A stretch of 64,000 bases of DNA from CALJUZ01 sp003387805 (GCA_937975235.1 CALJUZ010000106.1:1-64000); one strand, 5' to 3'; positions 55,699 to 63,840 are shown, counted from the stretch's first letter. The notes: generated from the letters alone by a model not told the origin. Translations and numbers: made by a program.

Positions 55699-56685
55699 GT
55701 GCACGCGTTCATACTCCGGCGTCTTCTCAACATGATTCCGCTCTTGATCGGCATTTCGTTTCTGAGCTTTTCCATTATGTACATGGCGCCCGGCGACTTT
55801 CTCGGGGAGCTGCGCCTCAACCCGCAGATCTCCGCGGAAACCATCGAGATGATGCGGGCCCAGTACGGACTGGACAAGCCGTTTATCGTGCAGTACTGGC
55901 TCTGGTTCAAAGAAGCGTTTCCGATGCCGGGCAACTGGAAGATCAACCTAGGCCGCTCGTTCCAGTACCACACGCCGGTGACCACCTTGATCGGCTTTTA
56001 CGCGTTCAACACGTTGCTGCTGTCGCTGACCTCGGCCGTGTTGTCGTGGCTCATCGCCATTCCCATCGGCATCTACGCGGCCCGCAAACAGTACAGCTTC
56101 GGCGACAAAGTGCTGACGACGCTGGCCTTTATGGGCGTCTCCATCCCCAACTTTTTCCTGGCCCTCATTATTTTGTACTTCGTGGTGCGCTGGGAACTGC
56201 CGCTGCCCATCGGCGGCGCCACCAGCCTGGGCTATGACGAGCTGACCCTTTGGCAGAAAATCGTCGACCGCGCGCACCACCTGATCATCCCCACGCTGGT
56301 GCTGACCACGGGCAGCACCGCGGGGCTCATGCGCTACATGCGCAGCAACCTGCTGGACACCCTGCGCCAGGACTACGTGCGCACGGCGCGCGCGAAAGGG
56401 CTGTCCGAGCGGGTGGTCGTGTACAAGCACGCGCTGCGCAACGCCATCAATCCGCTCATCACGTTCTTCGGCTTTGAGATTGCCTCGCTGCTGAGCGGCG
56501 CGACGCTGACCGAGTTCGTCACCAGCTACCCGGGCCTCGGGCGGCTCCTGTACGGCGGCTTGCGGGCCAACGACTATCACCTGGTCCTGGGCGGCCTGAT
56601 GGTCGGGTCCGTCATGCTGATGCTCGGCAACCTCATCGCCGACATTATGCTGGCGTGGGCGGACCCCCGCATCCGCTATCAGTAA
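55699..56685 (+). CDS. Peptide-type ABC transporter permease (DppB/OppB-like)
   Basis: 328 residues, six membrane helices. Begins HAFILRRLLNMIPLLIGISFLSFSIMYMAPGD, the N-terminal TM1 block of this family. The ABC-coupling EAA-like loop reads DYVRTARAKGLSERVVVYKHALRNAINPL (about 222-250, given here as one region). GTG start; GGAAAGAGG upstream. Partner of the next permease. Confidence 0.94.
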   Translation: MHAFILRRLLNMIPLLIGISFLSFSIMYMAPGDFLGELRLNPQISAETIEMMRAQYGLDKPFIVQYWLWFKEAFPMPGNWKINLGRSFQYHTPVTTLIGFYAFNTLLLSLTSAVLSWLIAIPIGIYAARKQYSFGDKVLTTLAFMGVSIPNFFLALIILYFVVRWELPLPIGGATSLGYDELTLWQKIVDRAHHLIIPTLVLTTGSTAGLMRYMRSNLLDTLRQDYVRTARAKGLSERVVVYKHALRNAINPLITFFGFEIASLLSGATLTEFVTSYPGLGRLLYGGLRANDYHLVLGGLMVGSVMLMLGNLIADIMLAWADPRIRYQ

Positions 56686-56711
56686 CGGGAGAGAGAGGAC
56701 TGGTTGCGTCG

Positions 56712-57860
56712 ATGGCAACGACACCGACTGCACCAAGCCCCGGCGCTCCTCCGGCTCCGGCGAAGGCGGCCGAGGAGTACCGCGGCTTTTCGCTGACGGC
56801 GCTGGCGTGGCGGCGTTTTCGGCGGCACAAGCTGGCCATGTACGCGTCCGTGGTGCTCATCATCTTGTACGCGGCCGCCATCTTTTCGCCGTTTCTGGCG
56901 CCGTATTCGGAGACGCGCTCCAATCGGCAGAAGTACTTCCACCCGCCGACGAAAATCCACTTTTTTGACGAGAACGGCCGCCTGACGCGTCCGTACGTGT
57001 ACAACTACCGGCTGGTGGACGTGGGCCGGCGCATTTACGAGCCCGTCACCACGACGAAGTATCCAATCAAGTTCTTCGTCAAAGGCGAGTCGTACAAGCT
57101 GTTCGGCTTGATCGAGTGGGACGTGCACCTCTACGGCGTCGACTCGCCGGCGGTCATCTATCCCCTGGGCGCGGATCACCTGGGCCGCGACATCGTGTCG
57201 CGCATGCTGCACGGCTCCCGCAAGTCGCTGTTCATCGTGATTCCGCTCATCGTCATTACCGTTTCCATCGGCCTGATGTACGGCGGCATTTCGGGCTACT
57301 TCGGCGGCCGCACGGACAACATCATGATGCGCATCGGCGAAGTGGTCATGGCCGTTCCGAGCTTTTACCTGCTCATCGCCCTCGCGGGCGTCATGCGCGA
57401 CGTGCCCGCGCAGCAGCGCTTCGCCGCGGTCATCGCGATCCTGGGCTTGGTCTCGTGGGCGGGCTTCGCCCGGGTGATCCGCGGCATGGTGCTGAGCCTC
57501 CGGCAGCAAGAGTTCGTCGAGGGCGCGCTGGCCATCGGCAATTCGCACCTGCGCACCATCGTGCGCCACATTTTGCCCAACACCATCTCCTACGTCGTCG
57601 TGTCCATCACGCTGCAAGTGCCGGGCTTCATCATCGCCGAGTCCAGCCTGAGCTTCCTGGGGCTGGGCGTGCAGGAGCCTTTTTCCAGCTGGGGCAACAT
57701 GCTCAGCAACGCGACGGATTTGACCAACCTGACGCGCTATCCGTGGATGCTGGCCCCCGGCTTTCTCATTTTCATCACGGTCCTGGCCTGGAACTACGTG
57801 GGCGACGGCGTGCGGGACGCGCTGGACCCGCGGGCGGTGACCAGCGGGGAGCCCAGGTAA
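56712..57860 (+). CDS. Peptide-type ABC transporter permease (DppC/OppC-like)
   Basis: 382 residues. A cytoplasmic Pro/Ala-rich tail (1-25), TM1 (about 42-62), an extracytoplasmic insertion of about 90 residues containing FHPPTKIHFFDENGRL, then YPLGADHLGRDIVSRMLHG and the permease core with five helices; coupling loop EFVEGALAIGNSHLRTIVRHILPN (about 270-295). The RBS is distant (GAGAGAGGA about 15 bases before the ATG). Last gene of the first cluster: no ATPase follows, only tRNA-Ala. Confidence 0.93.
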   Translation: MATTPTAPSPGAPPAPAKAAEEYRGFSLTALAWRRFRRHKLAMYASVVLIILYAAAIFSPFLAPYSETRSNRQKYFHPPTKIHFFDENGRLTRPYVYNYRLVDVGRRIYEPVTTTKYPIKFFVKGESYKLFGLIEWDVHLYGVDSPAVIYPLGADHLGRDIVSRMLHGSRKSLFIVIPLIVITVSIGLMYGGISGYFGGRTDNIMMRIGEVVMAVPSFYLLIALAGVMRDVPAQQRFAAVIAILGLVSWAGFARVIRGMVLSLRQQEFVEGALAIGNSHLRTIVRHILPNTISYVVVSITLQVPGFIIAESSLSFLGLGVQEPFSSWGNMLSNATDLTNLTRYPWMLAPGFLIFITVLAWNYVGDGVRDALDPRAVTSGEPR

Positions 57861-57939
57861 GCCGGCGGCGGGCGGCCGGCCGCGCCCGGGGCGCCAGGGG
57901 ATGCGGGGCGGCGGCCGTCCAATTTTTTCGCCGGGCATC

Positions 57940-57968
57940 TGGACACAATCGACAGATGGTGTTATAAT
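57940..57968 (+). promoter_or_regulatory. Sigma-A promoter of tRNA-Ala
   Basis: TGGACA (57940-57945), 17-base spacer, perfect TATAAT (57963-57968), about 50 bases before the mature tRNA. Confidence 0.88.
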
Positions 57969-58019
57969 GCATGGTGTGCCGGGCAAGCTTTGGCGCCCGG
58001 ACGGCGACAACGGCATCCC

Positions 58020-58095
58020 GGGCCGGTAGCTCAGCTGGGAGAGCGCTGCGTTCGCAACGCAGAGGTCGGCGGTTCGAGCCCGCTCCGGTCCACCA
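58020..58095 (+). tRNA. tRNA-Ala (CGC)
   Basis: 76 bases with encoded CCA. Acceptor GGGCCGG pairs with CCGGTCC and includes the G3-U70 wobble pair, the identity element for alanine. Anticodon stem CTGCG/CGCAG encloses TTCGCAA, anticodon CGC. Own promoter and strong terminator. Confidence 0.96.
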
Positions 58096-58099
58096 CGAA

Positions 58100-58141
58100 A
58101 ACGCCCTCTGGAAGCCGGTTTCCAGAGGGCGTTGCTTTTTT
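58100..58141 (+). terminator. Terminator of tRNA-Ala
   Basis: Perfect 14-bp stem (AACGCCCTCTGGAA with TTCCAGAGGGCGTT, six-base loop), then GC and six T residues. Confidence 0.94.
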
Positions 58142-58143
58142 CG

Positions 58144-58184
58144 TGAGGACCAAACCTCGAAATGAGGACCATTTGAGGACCATT
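58144..58184 (+). repeat. Short direct repeats downstream of tRNA-Ala
   Basis: TGAGGACCA occurs at 58144, 58163 and 58174; the last two are a perfect tandem of the 11-mer TGAGGACCATT. Position just beyond a tRNA 3' end, and resemblance in form to integrase arm-type binding sites, suggest a relic of an attachment region. No integrase gene is in the window. Confidence 0.6.
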
Positions 58185-58443
58185 TGCCAAACCGCCGGGA
58201 CCGAAATGACTTACATTATGTAACCCCCAGAACTTTTGACCCACCGACGTTTTTTCTGTCTATTCGCCTTCAAGTCAGAAGCAAATAACATTTGTTCTTG
58301 CGACTTGCAACGGCTCCCAAAATGATATCATGGAGCTAATACGCTATGACACTTTTTTCTTCCGTGTCAAAAGAGGAATCGTGTTACCTTCAGCGAAGAT
58401 ACTTTCCCCAAGGTAGGTTATGTTTGTCACCTGCCGCATCGGA
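58185..58443. other. AT-richer intergenic region without genes
   Basis: About 260 bases of visibly lower GC than the surroundings and no credible ORF. It holds a candidate promoter for the second ABC cluster: TTGCAA (58305-58310) with TATCAT (58326-58331) at a short 15-base spacer, or TTGCGA (58298-58303) with AATGAT (58321-58326) at 17. The patch adjoins the direct repeats and may have come in with an integrated element. Confidence 0.45.
58347..58369. repeat. Inverted repeat TGACAC-N11-GTGTCA (possible operator)
   Basis: TGACAC (58347-58352) and GTGTCA (58364-58369) flank an 11-base T-rich spacer just downstream of the candidate promoters. It may bind a regulator of the second ABC cluster or form a leader hairpin. 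Confidence 0.42.
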
Positions 58444-58517
58444 TCCGGCTGCAGCCGGACGGGGGAGGGATGCCGGAAGCGACGGAGGACGACACATGGC
58501 GCGGGCCTCGGCGTTGA
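58444..58517 (+). promoter_or_regulatory. Second hairpin plus short-ORF leader
   Basis: A perfect 16-bp palindrome TCCGGCTGCAGCCGGA (58444-58459) is followed by GGGGGAGGG and an ATG at 58470 opening a 15-codon ORF (ATG-CCG-GAA, TGA at 58515-58517). The layout copies the leader of the first cluster: hairpin, purine tract, ATG-CCG. It lies 60 bases before the second binding-protein gene. Confidence 0.45.
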
Positions 58518-58577
58518 GGCCAGGAAACGCAGTTTCAGTCGCAGCGTGACACGGAAGGACAGAGGAGGTTGTACGTT

Positions 58578-60284
58578 TTGCGCAAGTTGCTGACCTTGAC
58601 CCTGGCGCTGGCCGTTCTGGTCGCGGGCAACGCGCTGGTCTTCGCCCAGGAGGCCGACTGGGGCGTCCGGGGTCCCTACGTGGACGAAATTTTGCTGCCG
58701 ATTATCGCCGACGACGAAGCGCAGCTTCTGGCTCTGCTGCGGGGCGACATCCACGTGCTGCCGGGCCGGGCCAATCCCGCGCACCTGGCGCGCCTGGAGG
58801 CCGAGCCCAACGTGGACGTGACGGTGTCGCCGGGCTTCCACATGTTCTACCTGGCGTTCAACATGCGGAAGGATCCCCTGGATGACATCGTGGTCCGGCG
58901 GGCCCTCGCGCACGTCATCGACCGCGACGAAATCATCTTCTCGCTCTTCCAGGGCTACATGCTGCCCTTGGCGGAGTTCGTGCCGCCGGCCTCGCCGTTC
59001 TTCAACCCGGACGTGGACGTGGCGGAGTACGACCCCGAGCTGGCCGCGCAGATTCTGGACGACGCGGGCTACGTCATGGGGCCCAACGGCATCCGCATCA
59101 ACCCGCGCACGGGCCAGGAGCTGCGGCCGCTGGAGCTGCTGACGCCCACGGCGGAAGAAGCGCCCACGTCGGCCGAACTGGGCGTCATCATCGCCGAGGC
59201 GGCCCAGGCCATCGGCCTGCCGGTGGTCGCGACGCCCATGGACTTCAACGTTATCGTCGACCGCATCAGCAATGAGACGGAAGACGGCGGCCGCAACTTC
59301 GACATGTACGTGCTGGCGTGGAGCCTGAGCCGCTTCCCGACGCACCTGTACTCGCTGTTCCACTCCGACTTCGACGTGGACGGCGGCAACAACAACCCGG
59401 GCATGCGTGACCCGCAGTACGACGCGGCGGCGGAGCGGGTGTTCCGGCCGCGCGACCTGGATGAGGCCTTCGAGGCCGCGTACGAGGCCCAGGAGATCAT
59501 CCAGTGGGTGCAGCCCTACATCCCGCTGTACTCCCGTCCGTACTTCGACGCGTTCCGCTCGGACATCGTGACGGGCTACGTGCCGCACCTGGGCTACGGC
59601 GCCGCGAGCAACGTGAGCTCCAGCATCTGGACGCCCCTGAACATCCGCCTGGTGGATCAGGAGCGCGGCGGCACCGTCCGCTTCCTGCTGGACGTGGAGC
59701 CGGGCAACCTGAACGTGCTGGTGGGCACGTCCGCCTACGACAGCCGCGTGTTCGGCCTCGTCTACGGTCCGGGCCTGATCACGGCCGAGCCGTACGAGAA
59801 CCAGGACTTCCCGTGGGAAGCCACGCACTGGGAAGTGGACACGTGGATTACGCCCGAGGGCAACGAGGGCAGCAAGATCACGTACTATCTGCGCGACGAC
59901 GTCACGTGGCATGACGGCGTGCCCTTCACGGCCCACGACGTCAAGTTCACCATGGACTACCTGAAGGAGCAGCGGGTGCCGAAGTACCAGACGGCGTGGA
60001 TTGACTACAGCCATGCCGAGGTCATCGACGACTACACGGTGACCGTGTACTTCAACACCGTCAGCTACTGGCACACGTACAACGTGGCCGGATTCCTGGC
60101 CAAGCACATCTGGGAAAACGTGCCGGTGTACGACGAGTTCGAGCCGTGGAAGGAGCCCCATCCGACCGTTGAAGGCTTGACGATGATGATCGGCACCGGG
60201 CCCTTCGTCTTCAAGGAGTACGTGCCGGGCGAATACGTTCGCGTCGTGCGCTACGAAGACTTCTGGGCGGGCCTGGACAAGTAG
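58578..60284 (+). CDS. Circularly permuted peptide-type ABC substrate-binding protein
   Basis: 568 residues. Signal peptide of about 23 residues ending VFA, cleavage before QEADWG, no lipobox cysteine. The mature protein begins where other SBP_bac_5 proteins pass from the first lobe to the second: WGVRGPYVDEI (28-38), LLRGDIHVL, FNMRKDPLDDIVVRRALAHV (about 94-113), ILDDAGYVMG. The normal N-terminal lobe comes last: GGTVRFLLD (364-372), ITYYLRDDVTWHDGVPFTAH (434-453), MIGTGPFVFKEYVPGEYV (537-554), ending EDFWAGLDK. Start is the second TTG, 9 bases after AGAGGAGG. First gene of the second cluster. Confidence 0.9.
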   Translation: MRKLLTLTLALAVLVAGNALVFAQEADWGVRGPYVDEILLPIIADDEAQLLALLRGDIHVLPGRANPAHLARLEAEPNVDVTVSPGFHMFYLAFNMRKDPLDDIVVRRALAHVIDRDEIIFSLFQGYMLPLAEFVPPASPFFNPDVDVAEYDPELAAQILDDAGYVMGPNGIRINPRTGQELRPLELLTPTAEEAPTSAELGVIIAEAAQAIGLPVVATPMDFNVIVDRISNETEDGGRNFDMYVLAWSLSRFPTHLYSLFHSDFDVDGGNNNPGMRDPQYDAAAERVFRPRDLDEAFEAAYEAQEIIQWVQPYIPLYSRPYFDAFRSDIVTGYVPHLGYGAASNVSSSIWTPLNIRLVDQERGGTVRFLLDVEPGNLNVLVGTSAYDSRVFGLVYGPGLITAEPYENQDFPWEATHWEVDTWITPEGNEGSKITYYLRDDVTWHDGVPFTAHDVKFTMDYLKEQRVPKYQTAWIDYSHAEVIDDYTVTVYFNTVSYWHTYNVAGFLAKHIWENVPVYDEFEPWKEPHPTVEGLTMMIGTGPFVFKEYVPGEYVRVVRYEDFWAGLDK

Positions 60285-60357
60285 GGAGGCCGAGTCCGGG
60301 CCCGGGGGTTTGACCGGCCGCCGGTCCCGGACGACGCTTGGAGGATGAAGCAACGTT

Positions 60358-60392
60358 CCTGCGGGCGCCGGCCGGACAGCGGCGCCCGCAGG
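60358..60392 (+). terminator. Strong intercistronic hairpin after the permuted binding protein
   Basis: Perfect 12-bp stem CCTGCGGGCGCC/GGCGCCCGCAGG with an 11-base loop, flanked by GCAAC/GTTGC that can extend it. No T-run follows. It lies in the 159-base gap before the permease and likely limits read-through or protects the upstream mRNA. Confidence 0.65.
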
Positions 60393-60443
60393 AGTTGTTG
60401 CGTCTAAGCGGACCTACGTTTGCGCAGGAAAGGTCGTGTTTTT

Positions 60444-61409
60444 ATGTCGGGGACCTACATATGGCGTCGCATCGGCTACGGGCTGATTACATTGTTCATT
60501 ATCGTGACGCTGAATTTCGTCATTTTCCGCATTATGCCCGGCGACCCCACGTCGCTGGTGCTCAGCCCCGACTTTACGCCGGAAATGCGGCAGCTGCTTC
60601 TGGAAAAGTACGGACTGGACCAGCCGCTGCCGACCCAGTACGTACTGTACCTGAAAAGCATGCTTACCTTTGACTTCGGCCGCTCCTTCTACAATCGCCA
60701 GCCCGTCCTCGAGGAGCTCCTGGCCCGTCTGCCCAACACGCTGATGCTTTTGGGAACGGCCTTTGTTCTGAACGTCTTTATCGGCGTCACCCTGGGCCTG
60801 CGCATGGCCACCAAGCAAGGCACGCGCCTGGAGGCGGCCGTCACCGGCGTCTCGCTGTTTCTCAACGCCATGCCGGGCTTTTTCATCGGTTTGCTCCTTT
60901 TGTTGGCGTTCGCGTACTACTGGCCGATTTTCCCCATCCGCGGGACCATGAGCGTGCCGCCGCCCACGGAGTTTTGGGACATTGTTCTTGACCGGATTCA
61001 CCACTTCATCCTGCCCGTGGCCGCGGTGACGCTGAGCGGCTACGGCTCGTGGTATTTGTACACGCGCAACAACGTTATCGGCGCGCTGAGTCAGGACTAC
61101 GTGCTCACCGCCCGGGCCAAGGGCCTGCCCGAGCAGGTCGTCTTGTACCGGCACGCGTTTCGCAGCGTCCTGCCGCCCATCGTGACGCTGGTGTTTTTGT
61201 CCCTGCCCGGGCTGATTACGGGCGCGGTCATCACGGAGCAGATTTTCTCGCTGTACGGCGTCGGGCGGTACCTGATCGAAGCCACGACCCAGCAGGACTA
61301 TCCGGTGGTGCAGGGCGCGTTCTACATCATCGCGCTGGCCGTTCTAATCAGCAACATGCTGGCCGACCTGGCGTACGGTCTGGTCGACCCGCGCATTCGA
61401 CTGAGGTGA
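60444..61409 (+). CDS. Peptide-type ABC transporter permease (DppB/OppB-like)
   Basis: 321 residues, six membrane helices. N-terminal block GTYIWRRIGYGLITLFIIVT and FRIMPGDPTSLV; coupling loop DYVLTARAKGLPEQVVLYRHAFR (about 212-234). ATG chosen about 11 bases after AGGAAAGG; an in-frame TTG at 60420 lacks a ribosome-binding site. Followed 7 bases later by its partner permease. Confidence 0.93.
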   Translation: MSGTYIWRRIGYGLITLFIIVTLNFVIFRIMPGDPTSLVLSPDFTPEMRQLLLEKYGLDQPLPTQYVLYLKSMLTFDFGRSFYNRQPVLEELLARLPNTLMLLGTAFVLNVFIGVTLGLRMATKQGTRLEAAVTGVSLFLNAMPGFFIGLLLLLAFAYYWPIFPIRGTMSVPPPTEFWDIVLDRIHHFILPVAAVTLSGYGSWYLYTRNNVIGALSQDYVLTARAKGLPEQVVLYRHAFRSVLPPIVTLVFLSLPGLITGAVITEQIFSLYGVGRYLIEATTQQDYPVVQGAFYIIALAVLISNMLADLAYGLVDPRIRLR

Positions 61410-61416
61410 GGCAGCC

Positions 61417-62838
61417 ATGAGCACGAACACACGGAAGCGCAAGAGCGCCCTGCGCGAAGTGTGGGACGAATACAAGCGCTCTCCCCAGGGCATGTTCGGC
61501 CTGGTCTTGTTTTTGATCTTTCTTTTCATCGGCGTCGGGGCGCCGCTTCTGACCCCGTACGATCCGCTGGAGGACCGGGGTCTGGCCGACAGCATGGCCC
61601 GTCCCGCGTGGATGCGGTTCTTTCCCAAGTACCGCAACGCCCCGGTGACGGTGGACGCGCTGTCTTTGCGGGACTGGAACGTGACGGTGGAGGAGAACGT
61701 GCGCCTGGAGTGGGGCCAGCGGGGCGAGGAGGAAGTGTTGTTCGTCTCACCCGCGGGCCCTGGTCCCGCCCGGTTCGTCATGGAGTACTCCTTCGACTAC
61801 CACTCCGATCCGCCGGACACCTTCATTTTGCAGGTGCCCTATTCCTTTGAAGGCGACACGGGCGTGACGGGGCGGGCCGCCATCGTGCTGGTGGATCCCA
61901 GCGGCGACGAGTACCGCATGTGGGAGTCGCGCGTCATGCGCAATCAGGTCCGCTGGACGACCCAGCGGGTGGACTCCCGGGATATGCAGCTGAAAACGCG
62001 GCTGGGCTTCCGGCCGCTGGCCAACTTGGCCCACGAGCTCATCGACGAGAAGGGCGAGTACCGCTTCCTGCTGCAGTTTGAAATCGACGGCGCGGACGAC
62101 GAGAAGGGCGCGACGGTCACCGTGGGCCAGAGCCGCTTCCGCATCCCGGGCCGGCTGCACGGGCCTCTGGGCACCGACCACCTAGGCGCGGATCTGTGGG
62201 CGCAGTTCGTCTACGGAACCCGCACGTCGCTCACCATCGGCTTTATCGTCGCGGCGCTGGCGGTGGTGGTGGGCACGCTGGTGGGCATCGTCAGCGGCTA
62301 CTTCGGCGGCTGGGTGGACGAGCTGCTCATGCGGCTGGTGGACGTGCTCATCGCGATTCCGTTCCTGCCCATATTGATCGTGTTCGTCGCGGTGGTGGGC
62401 AAGAGCATCAGCACCTTGGTGGTCTTGGTCGCGATCTTCTCCTGGATGAGCATTGCGCGGCTGGTGCGCTCGCAGACGCTGACGCTGCGGGAGCGCACGT
62501 TCGTGGAGGCGGCCCGGGCCGCGGGCGCGGGACCGCGCTACATCATGAAAACCCACATTTTGCCCAACGTCCTGGGCTTGGTCTTCGCCGCGCTGGTGCT
62601 GCTCATCCCCAGCGCCATCGTCACCGAGGCGACGCTGAGCTTCCTGGGCTTCGGCGACCCGCGGGTGCCCACGTGGGGCCGCATGCTGCAAAACGCCAAG
62701 TCTTTCGGCGCGTTCACGGAGCTCGCGTGGTGGTGGATTTTGCCGCCGGGCCTGGCTCTCACCATTTTGGCCATGGCCTTCGTATTCATCGGCAACACGC
62801 TGGACGACATCCTCAACCGTCGCAGCAGCGAGAGGTAG
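61417..62838 (+). CDS. DppC-like permease with a large extracytoplasmic insertion
   Basis: 473 residues, well above the 280-310 of ordinary DppC. TM1 (about 26-46) is followed by a soluble, strand-rich insertion of nearly 200 residues (about 51-247) containing MEYSFDYHSDPPDTFILQVP and FRFLLQFEIDG-like segments. The usual HGPLGTDHLGADLWAQFVYG entry and core of five helices follow; coupling loop RTFVEAARAAGAGPRYIMKTHILPN (about 360-385). The insertion probably faces the binding protein. Confidence 0.92.
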   Translation: MSTNTRKRKSALREVWDEYKRSPQGMFGLVLFLIFLFIGVGAPLLTPYDPLEDRGLADSMARPAWMRFFPKYRNAPVTVDALSLRDWNVTVEENVRLEWGQRGEEEVLFVSPAGPGPARFVMEYSFDYHSDPPDTFILQVPYSFEGDTGVTGRAAIVLVDPSGDEYRMWESRVMRNQVRWTTQRVDSRDMQLKTRLGFRPLANLAHELIDEKGEYRFLLQFEIDGADDEKGATVTVGQSRFRIPGRLHGPLGTDHLGADLWAQFVYGTRTSLTIGFIVAALAVVVGTLVGIVSGYFGGWVDELLMRLVDVLIAIPFLPILIVFVAVVGKSISTLVVLVAIFSWMSIARLVRSQTLTLRERTFVEAARAAGAGPRYIMKTHILPNVLGLVFAALVLLIPSAIVTEATLSFLGFGDPRVPTWGRMLQNAKSFGAFTELAWWWILPPGLALTILAMAFVFIGNTLDDILNRRSSER

Positions 62839-62847
62839 GGTTGCGTC

Positions 62848-63840
62848 ATGGGACGACTGGTCGTCAGTGACCTGCAAATGCATTACAAGACGCGCAAAGG
62901 CAACGTGCGGGCCGTCGATAAGATCAGCTTCACGCTGGAGCCGGGAAGGGCTCTGGGCGTCGTGGGCGAGTCCGGCTGCGGCAAATCCAGCCTGGGCCTG
63001 ACGCTGCTGCGGCTGCTTCCCAAAAACGGGGAAGTGGTGGGCGGCTCCATCCGGCTGGGCGATCAGGAGCTGCTTCAGCTCACCGACGAGGAGTTTCGCA
63101 AAAACGTCCGCTGGACGAAAATGTCCATGGTGTTTCAGGGCGCGATGAACGCCCTCAACCCGGTGCTCACCGTCGGCAGCCAAATCGCCGAAGCGATCGT
63201 GGCCCACGAGCAGACCAGCAAAGAGGAGGCCGCGGCCCGGGCCCGGCAGCTGCTGGAGATGGTGGGCATCAATCCCGATCGCTACCACCACTATCCGCAC
63301 CAGTTCAGCGGCGGCATGAAACAGCGGGCCGTCATCGCCATGGCGCTGGCGTGCAACCCGCAAATCGTCATCGCGGACGAGCCCACCACCGCCCTGGACG
63401 TGATGGTGCAGGCCCAGGTGCTCAAGGCCATGGCGGACCTGCGGGAGCGGCTGGGCCTGTCCATGATTCTCGTCAGCCACGACCTCTCGGTGGTGGCCCA
63501 GACGTGCGACGACGTGGCCGTCATGTACGCGGGCCGCATCGTCGAATACGGGCCGGTGGAAGAAGTGTTCACCAATCCTCTGCACCCGTACACGCAGGGG
63601 CTGACCCAGGCCTTTCCGGACATCGACGCGGAGCGGGCGCCCATCGTGTCCATCCCGGGGACGCCGCCCAACTTGATCAATCCGCCCGCCGGCTGCCGCT
63701 TCCATCCGCGCTGCCCCTTGGCCGACGAGGCGTGCAGGCGCATCGACCCGGAGCTGGCCGAAAAGGGCCGAGCCGGCCACAAAGTGGCCTGCCTGAAAGT
63801 GTCGGACGACGGGCAGGCGGCCGAGGTGAAGTTCGCATGA
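62848..63840 (+). CDS. Peptide-type ABC transporter ATP-binding protein (DppD/OppD-like)
   Basis: 330 residues. Walker A GESGCGKSSLG (about 40-50), Q-loop VFQGAMNALNP, ABC signature FSGGMKQR, Walker B IVIADEPTTALD and H-switch VSHDL are intact. The C-terminal oligo_HPY extension contains LHPYTQGL and CRFHPRCPLADEAC, the cysteine cluster that binds a 4Fe-4S centre in related proteins. Stop overlaps the next ATPase start (ATGA). Confidence 0.96.
   Translation: MGRLVVSDLQMHYKTRKGNVRAVDKISFTLEPGRALGVVGESGCGKSSLGLTLLRLLPKNGEVVGGSIRLGDQELLQLTDEEFRKNVRWTKMSMVFQGAMNALNPVLTVGSQIAEAIVAHEQTSKEEAAARARQLLEMVGINPDRYHHYPHQFSGGMKQRAVIAMALACNPQIVIADEPTTALDVMVQAQVLKAMADLRERLGLSMILVSHDLSVVAQTCDDVAVMYAGRIVEYGPVEEVFTNPLHPYTQGLTQAFPDIDAERAPIVSIPGTPPNLINPPAGCRFHPRCPLADEACRRIDPELAEKGRAGHKVACLKVSDDGQAAEVKFA

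Noticed and set aside
58144..58443. A prophage or integrative element still present
   Set aside because: No integrase, excisionase or phage-like gene is seen; only short repeats and a composition shift remain.
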